Of a stretch of 64,000 nucleotides of DNA, positions 59,697-64,000 are shown piece after piece. The stretch comes from Microvirga splendida. GTDB lineage: Bacteria > Pseudomonadota > Alphaproteobacteria > Rhizobiales > Beijerinckiaceae. The DNA lies in the NCBI RefSeq assembly GCF_016427565.1, contig NZ_JAELXT010000002.1:333023-397022 (forward strand), given 5' to 3'. Made by a program: the position numbers and the translations under genes. Under the pieces are notes generated by a model, which saw only the letters and a program-made list of their open reading frames with translations, did no database searches and had not been told where the DNA came from. Numbering within the stretch: position 1 is the first letter of the stretch; each line of letters starts with the position of its first letter.

Positions 59697-60611
59697 TCAA
59701 ACGTCGGCAGAGGCTTTCCGCGCCTCGTATCGCGCGCGTTGCATGCGCTCCACCTCGCGCAGCTTGCGCGCCCTCTCCCGCAGCTCCTCGCGGCTGGCCC
59801 ACCACCAGCCTCGGACCGCGCGAAGCTCAGGGTCGTCCTCCGCACGCGACGGCCTGGTGCGATAAACCTCATGCAGGGTCGGCATGCGCCAGCGGGCCCA
59901 GACGTAGCCGGATTGATCGGTCCGCATGTGCGGATACAGATCGGCCACTTCAGCATCCTGAATAGGTTCGCCTTCGATATCCTCGAAGACCACGATGCCC
60001 CAGCGATCGGTCGACACCGGAAAGCCCAACGGCGGCAGGTCGTCTCCCGGCACGGGATAGCGCCTGCGGCGGCGCTCCGCCTGAACCCGGCCCGACGGCT
60101 CGGACACGTGCGCTTTCTGCTCCTCGCGCCGCTTCTGGCGGGCGGCGGGTTCGTTGCGCCGCGCCGCCTCCTCGATGTCCTCCCAGCGCGCTTTCAGGTC
60201 CTCGTAGGATCGGAACGGCACCCGCCAGATGCGCTCCTCGGGATCCCAGGCGGCCCAGGGAATGGAGCGAAGCGCCTCCACGATGGTGCGGGAATAGGGC
60301 GTGCGCACCCTCAGGTCGTCTGCGATCGTGAGATAAGGGCTCTCCAGGGGCTCGAACGCGAAAGCATCCCGTCCCTTCTCATCGGCGTGCCGATCCAGGT
60401 TCTGCAGTTCCTGCGCCACCCAGACATCGAGGCGCTGGACTGCCGTGGTGCCGGGCACGAACCAGTGCTGCTCGGCTGCGCGCCATCGGGCCCGCGGGAA
60501 GGCCTCACGAAAGCGCCGCACCAGATCCCGGTCGTAAGGAAAAACCGCACAAGCCCCCGGTTTCTCCTCGTCATCGGACGGCATGACCCGGAATGCGGAC
60601 GCAATCTCCAT
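59697..60611 (-). CDS. Protein with two HARP-like repeats
   Basis: A 304-residue protein. Two tandem modules of about 40 residues share the HARP (HepA-related, SMARCAL1-type) pattern: FPYDRDLVRRFREAFPRARW then HWFVPG (about 24-60), and TPYSRTIVEALRSIPWAAWD then IWRVPFRSYEDLKARW (about 105-145). A basic linker follows (RQKRREEQKAHVSE), then a second folded part (WGIVVFEDIEGEPIQDAEVA, YPHMRTDQSGYVWARWRM) and a charged C-terminal helix. No helicase motifs are present. HARP domains help annealing helicases bind DNA; here the gene lies convergent with ssb. Start 60611, or GTG 60641. Confidence 0.65.
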   Translation of the reverse strand: MEIASAFRVMPSDDEEKPGACAVFPYDRDLVRRFREAFPRARWRAAEQHWFVPGTTAVQRLDVWVAQELQNLDRHADEKGRDAFAFEPLESPYLTIADDLRVRTPYSRTIVEALRSIPWAAWDPEERIWRVPFRSYEDLKARWEDIEEAARRNEPAARQKRREEQKAHVSEPSGRVQAERRRRRYPVPGDDLPPLGFPVSTDRWGIVVFEDIEGEPIQDAEVADLYPHMRTDQSGYVWARWRMPTLHEVYRTRPSRAEDDPELRAVRGWWWASREELRERARKLREVERMQRARYEARKASADV

Positions 60612-60886
60612 GGAGGACCGGCTCTTCACATCATGATGCACGACACCCTGAAGTCACAACAGCCGTACAGGGGATTTGATCCCGCCCCCCATTCAAGGCC
60701 TCTGCCCGGGGCCCGGAGCAAGAATGAGTCACACCCAAAATTCAGCTTTCAGGAAGCAATCTCGTGTATTGTCCTGGCCGATCTCCTGAAATTTCTCAAA
60801 ATGATACAGTATTTATTCAATCGTTCTGATCGGGACCGGGCCCTTTCCTCTCCGGCAGAACTCCGTCCTTGAGGGCCCGGAAGACC
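60612..60886. other. Divergent promoter region between HARP-like and GGDEF-EAL genes
   Basis: No gene is visible in these 275 bases. The stretch 60785-60830 is AT-rich and holds CTGAAATTTCT-N6-GATACAG (60786-60809), close to the string at 5713-5730 before the RpiR gene, and the likely promoter for the GGDEF-EAL gene. Confidence 0.5.
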
Positions 60887-63817
60887 ATGACGAAGCCCCT
60901 TGCCGTGCCTCCCTCCCCCTCCTGGTCGGCGGCCGAGCGCCTCGCGGCGCTGCGCAGCTTTGCTGTTGTGGGAACGGAGCCCGAGAGGGCTTTCGACGAC
61001 CTCGCCAGGGTTGCGGCTCATGTGTGCGGAACGCGCATCGCCCTGATCACCTTCGTGGATGAGCATCGGCAATGGTTCAAGGCTGCGGTCGGGGTCGACC
61101 TGCGGGAGACTTCCCTGGACACCGCCTTCTGCGCCCAGGCCATCCTGCAGACGGACCCTTTCATTGTGCCGGATGCCCTGCGGGATCCGCGCTTTGCCTG
61201 CAACCCCTTCGTGCAGGGGGAACCCGGGATTCGCTTCTACGCCGGCGCCGTCATCAGAACGGATGAGGGCCTGCCTCTCGGAACCGTCTGCGTTCTCGAT
61301 CCGCAGCCGAGACCCGAGGGCCTGACGCAGGAACAGCAGGATACGCTCGCGATGCTCGCCGGTTCGGTCATGAACCTGCTCAGGCTCAGACGGGCCGAGC
61401 AGACCATCGCCCAGGAACCGCGATCCTTCGCCAAGCTCGCAGACGCGCTGCCGCACATGATCTGGTCGGCCCAGGCCGATGGGCAGGATGAATATTCCAA
61501 CAGGCACTGGTATCAGTTCACCGGTGCGCCGGCCGGCAGTTCCACGGGCCTGGGCTGGATCGAGATGCTCCATCCCGACGACCGCGACCCGACCTGGGCC
61601 CGGTGGCAGCACTCGGCCCGCACCGGCGAGCCTTATGAGGCGACCTGCCGTCTGCGGCATCATTCAGGCGAGTATCGCTGGATCCTGGCTCGGGCCCTCC
61701 CCTCCTGCGACGCACAGGGCAGGGTCGAGCGCTGGTTCGGCACCTATACGGACATCCATGACTGGAGATCGGCCGAGAGGGCTTCAGCCGAGAGGCAGGA
61801 GCAGTACAAGGCCCTCCTGGAGGCGAGCGCCGTGGTGCTGTGGCTCGCCGGCCCCGATGGAAGGCTGACGCATCTCGAAGGCACCCTGGAGATCGGTGGC
61901 CTCGTCGGCGATGCGTATGCAGGCCAGGGATGGCTCGACTTCGTCCATCGCGACGACGTGGCCAGGGTCAAAGCCGCGTGGCTGTGGGCGGTCTCCTCCG
62001 GTGTTCCGTATCAGAACGAGTTTCGGATCAGGCTTGCCGACGGCGACTACCGCTGGATGGTTGCCAATGCGGTCGCCCTGCGGAACCCGGATGGAACCAT
62101 CCGCGAATGGGTGGGCAGCGTTGCAGATATTCACGACCGCAAGCAGGTCGAGGAGCGACTGCGGGAGAGCGAGGAGCGGCTGCGCCTAGCCCTCCATGCC
62201 GGGCGCATGTTCGCCTGGGAGCAGGATCTCCGGACGGACTACATCACCCGCTCCCAGAATGCGGTGTCCCTTCTCGGCGTCGGCTCCGGCCCGCTGGCTG
62301 ACTTTCTCGACAAGGTGCATCCCGAAGATCGGGTGCTGCGCCAGCACTTCGCCCAGGTGGTGAAAACCCAGGGATCCTACACGTCCGAGTTCCGATACAT
62401 CCTGCCGAGCGGAAAGGTGCTCTGGTTCGGCTCCCGCGCCGAGCTCGCCTCACCCGATCGCGTGGTCGGCGTCACCTTCGACATCACGGAGCGCAAGGCC
62501 GCGGAAGAAGAGATCTGGCGGGCCGCCAACCACGATTCACTCACCGGACTACCCAACAGGGGGCTGTTTCACCGCTGCCTCGAGCAGGCTCTGGCGAGTG
62601 CCGAAACCAGCAGGACAAGCATCAGCCTCCTCCTGATCGACTTGGACGACTTCAAGGACGTGAACGACACCCTCGGTCACGATGCCGGGGATGCTCTGCT
62701 GCAGGAGGCGGCCCGCCGCCTCGCCGATCTTGTGCATCCCTCCGATACCGTCGCGAGGCTGGGAGGCGATGAGTTCGCGGTGCTCCTCGCCCAGCCGTCG
62801 ACGCTGAAGGAGGCCGCAGAGTTTGCGCAGAGCCTCATCGAAAAGCTGCGTGAGCCGTTCACCTACAAGCGGCGCACCGTCTCCAGCCGGGCCAGCATTG
62901 GCGTGGCGGCGTTTCCGGAGCACGATTCCGACCCCGCCGGGTTGATGAAGAGCGCCGACATCGCGCTCTACCGGGCCAAGGCGCAGGGCCGGAACCGGGT
63001 CCTGACCTACTCGCCCGTCATGCGGCGCGAGATCGAAAAGCGCGTCTCCCTGGGAGCCGAACTGCGCGAGGGTCTGGCCCGCAACCACATCGTTCCGTTC
63101 TATCAGCCCAAGATCTGCCTTGCGACCGGACGGATCGTCGGCTTCGAGGCGCTGGCGCGCTGGGAGCACCCGACGAAGGGCATTCTGGGGCCGGCCTTCT
63201 TCGGAGCCGCCTTCGAAGATGCGGATCTCGCCCCGGCCATCCGGCGGCAACTGGTCACGAAGGTTGCGGCCGACATGCGCCGCTGGGACGACGGCAACCT
63301 GCCCTTCGGGCGCGTTGCCGTGAACTTCTCATCCGCGGATTTCAGCCAGCCCCGGCTGGTGGAAGAGATCCTGGAGGTTCTTCAGGGCGCTCAAGTCAGT
63401 CCTGAGGCGTTCGAAGTCGAAATCACCGAGACCGTGCTCCTCGGCAGAAGCTCCGAGTGCATATCGGCTATCCTCAAGCAGTTTCGCAGCAACAGCATCG
63501 GCATTGCCCTGGACGATTTCGGAACCGGCTACGCCTCTCTCATGCATCTCAAGCAGTTCCCAGTCGACCATGTGAAGATCGACCGGACCTTCGTCGAGGA
63601 CCTCGATCAGGACACGGACGACGAAGCGATCGTCGCAGCCATCGCGGGCCTCGGGCGGAGCCTGAACATGAAGATCACGGCTGAAGGGGTGGAAACACCT
63701 GACCAGGCGCAACGCCTCAAGCGCCTCGGCTGCCACTATGCGCAGGGATTTCTGTATTCCGAAGCCGTTCCCGGCACGAAGGTTCCCGGACTGCTGGAGC
63801 GCTTCCATGGGAACTGA
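60887..63817 (+). CDS. GAF-PAS(3)-GGDEF-EAL cyclic di-GMP protein
   Basis: A 976-residue soluble sensor. Order: GAF (about 25-170; ALITFVDEHRQWFKAAVG, DTAFCAQAILQTD), three PAS/PAC modules (about 185-300, 310-425, 440-545; each ending like GTYTDIHDWRSAE, GSVADIHDRKQVEE and GVTFDITERKAAEE), then GGDEF (DSLTGLPNRGLF, RLGGDEFAVLL near 625) and EAL (GFEALARWEHP, ITETVLLGR, DDFGTGYASLMHLKQFPVDH, KIDRTFV). Both active sites look intact, so it may make and break cyclic di-GMP. The ATG at 60887 follows GGAAG; a TTG 18 bases earlier is possible. Confidence 0.94.
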   Translation: MTKPLAVPPSPSWSAAERLAALRSFAVVGTEPERAFDDLARVAAHVCGTRIALITFVDEHRQWFKAAVGVDLRETSLDTAFCAQAILQTDPFIVPDALRDPRFACNPFVQGEPGIRFYAGAVIRTDEGLPLGTVCVLDPQPRPEGLTQEQQDTLAMLAGSVMNLLRLRRAEQTIAQEPRSFAKLADALPHMIWSAQADGQDEYSNRHWYQFTGAPAGSSTGLGWIEMLHPDDRDPTWARWQHSARTGEPYEATCRLRHHSGEYRWILARALPSCDAQGRVERWFGTYTDIHDWRSAERASAERQEQYKALLEASAVVLWLAGPDGRLTHLEGTLEIGGLVGDAYAGQGWLDFVHRDDVARVKAAWLWAVSSGVPYQNEFRIRLADGDYRWMVANAVALRNPDGTIREWVGSVADIHDRKQVEERLRESEERLRLALHAGRMFAWEQDLRTDYITRSQNAVSLLGVGSGPLADFLDKVHPEDRVLRQHFAQVVKTQGSYTSEFRYILPSGKVLWFGSRAELASPDRVVGVTFDITERKAAEEEIWRAANHDSLTGLPNRGLFHRCLEQALASAETSRTSISLLLIDLDDFKDVNDTLGHDAGDALLQEAARRLADLVHPSDTVARLGGDEFAVLLAQPSTLKEAAEFAQSLIEKLREPFTYKRRTVSSRASIGVAAFPEHDSDPAGLMKSADIALYRAKAQGRNRVLTYSPVMRREIEKRVSLGAELREGLARNHIVPFYQPKICLATGRIVGFEALARWEHPTKGILGPAFFGAAFEDADLAPAIRRQLVTKVAADMRRWDDGNLPFGRVAVNFSSADFSQPRLVEEILEVLQGAQVSPEAFEVEITETVLLGRSSECISAILKQFRSNSIGIALDDFGTGYASLMHLKQFPVDHVKIDRTFVEDLDQDTDDEAIVAAIAGLGRSLNMKITAEGVETPDQAQRLKRLGCHYAQGFLYSEAVPGTKVPGLLERFHGN

Positions 63818-63880
63818 GTTTTTGCGCCGCGGGCGAGCGCCACTCGATTCATTCTACGCTCGTTACGGTGTCTTACAAAG

Positions 63881-63915
63881 CAAAGCCCCTGCGGTTTTCA
63901 CCGTCAGGGGCTTTG
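63881..63915 (-). terminator. Terminator hairpin after tRNA-fMet
   Basis: CAAAGCCCCTG and CAGGGGCTTTG are perfectly complementary, extended by CGGT/ACCG, with T-rich sequence on the minus-strand side. It lies 10 bases after the tRNA end and 64 bases after the convergent GGDEF-EAL stop. Confidence 0.88.
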
Positions 63916-63924
63916 GTATGATGT

Positions 63925-64000
<76 letters not shown>

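Overview
The window is about 64 kb of GC-rich chromosome from an alphaproteobacterium, most likely Hyphomicrobiales and perhaps Methylobacteriaceae (Microvirga or Methylobacterium type). This placement is inferred from the class I lysyl-tRNA synthetase, the alphaproteobacterial SOS boxes (GTTC-N7-GTTC), the mosaic palindromic repeats (GTCATxCCCGG, CCTCATCCTGAGGAG and CCCTCCCC/GGGGAGGG types) and the TIGR02186 and DUF6460 genes. Genes are dense and often overlap by 1-4 bases.

1-6.7 kb: a catabolic cluster of Fe-type alcohol dehydrogenase (cut by the window edge), aldehyde dehydrogenase, glutamine-synthetase-like ligase, ethanolamine-type permease and N-formylglutamate-amidohydrolase-like enzyme, with a divergent RpiR regulator. 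It fits a gamma-glutamylated amine (ethanolamine-like) degradation route. 6.7-15.2 kb: AbrB-type membrane protein, aminotransferase, MscL, VOC protein, DoxX, LysR regulator and a 1169-residue symporter-like hybrid histidine kinase. 15.2-24 kb: amino-acid racemase, DsbA-fold isomerase, thioesterase, DinB protein, then beta-oxidation genes fadB, fadA and fadE and an upstream MerR regulator broken by one extra base in a C7 run. 24-29.4 kb: a large coiled-coil/SEL1 protein and a TauE-type exporter coupled to a TIGR02186 protein.

29.4-38.8 kb: the ligase-associated DNA repair set (MPE/PdeM, Lhr-Core helicase, Exo, ATP-dependent ligase) in two divergent halves separated by an SDR and a methyltransferase. 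Two of its genes carry palindromic repeats inside the reading frame. A LexA-box promoter and a structured, gene-free stretch lie before exo-lig. 38.8-49.3 kb: LuxR response regulator, esterase, MATE pump, pyrD with a DUF952 gene, an HTH/S24 regulator, class I LysRS, a periplasmic binding protein and a glycosyltransferase with a MshEN-like N-terminus.

49.3-60.6 kb is the most unusual region. It holds a RecD2-type helicase, a possible Rad52/ERF-type annealing protein, a TnsA-like small protein, an Mre11/SbcD-like phosphoesterase, and a Rad50/SbcC-like ATPase whose halves are circularly permuted (signature and Walker B precede Walker A, and the CxxC hook lies at the C-terminus). A separate 98-residue coiled-coil gene precedes the ATPase. 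A three-gene operon of small proteins, ssb and a HARP-like protein follow. Perfect GTTC-N7-GTTC boxes stand before the annealing-protein, TnsA-like, small-protein and ssb transcription units, so the whole looks like an SOS-induced recombination module. The window ends with a GAF-PAS-GGDEF-EAL protein and an initiator tRNA-fMet.
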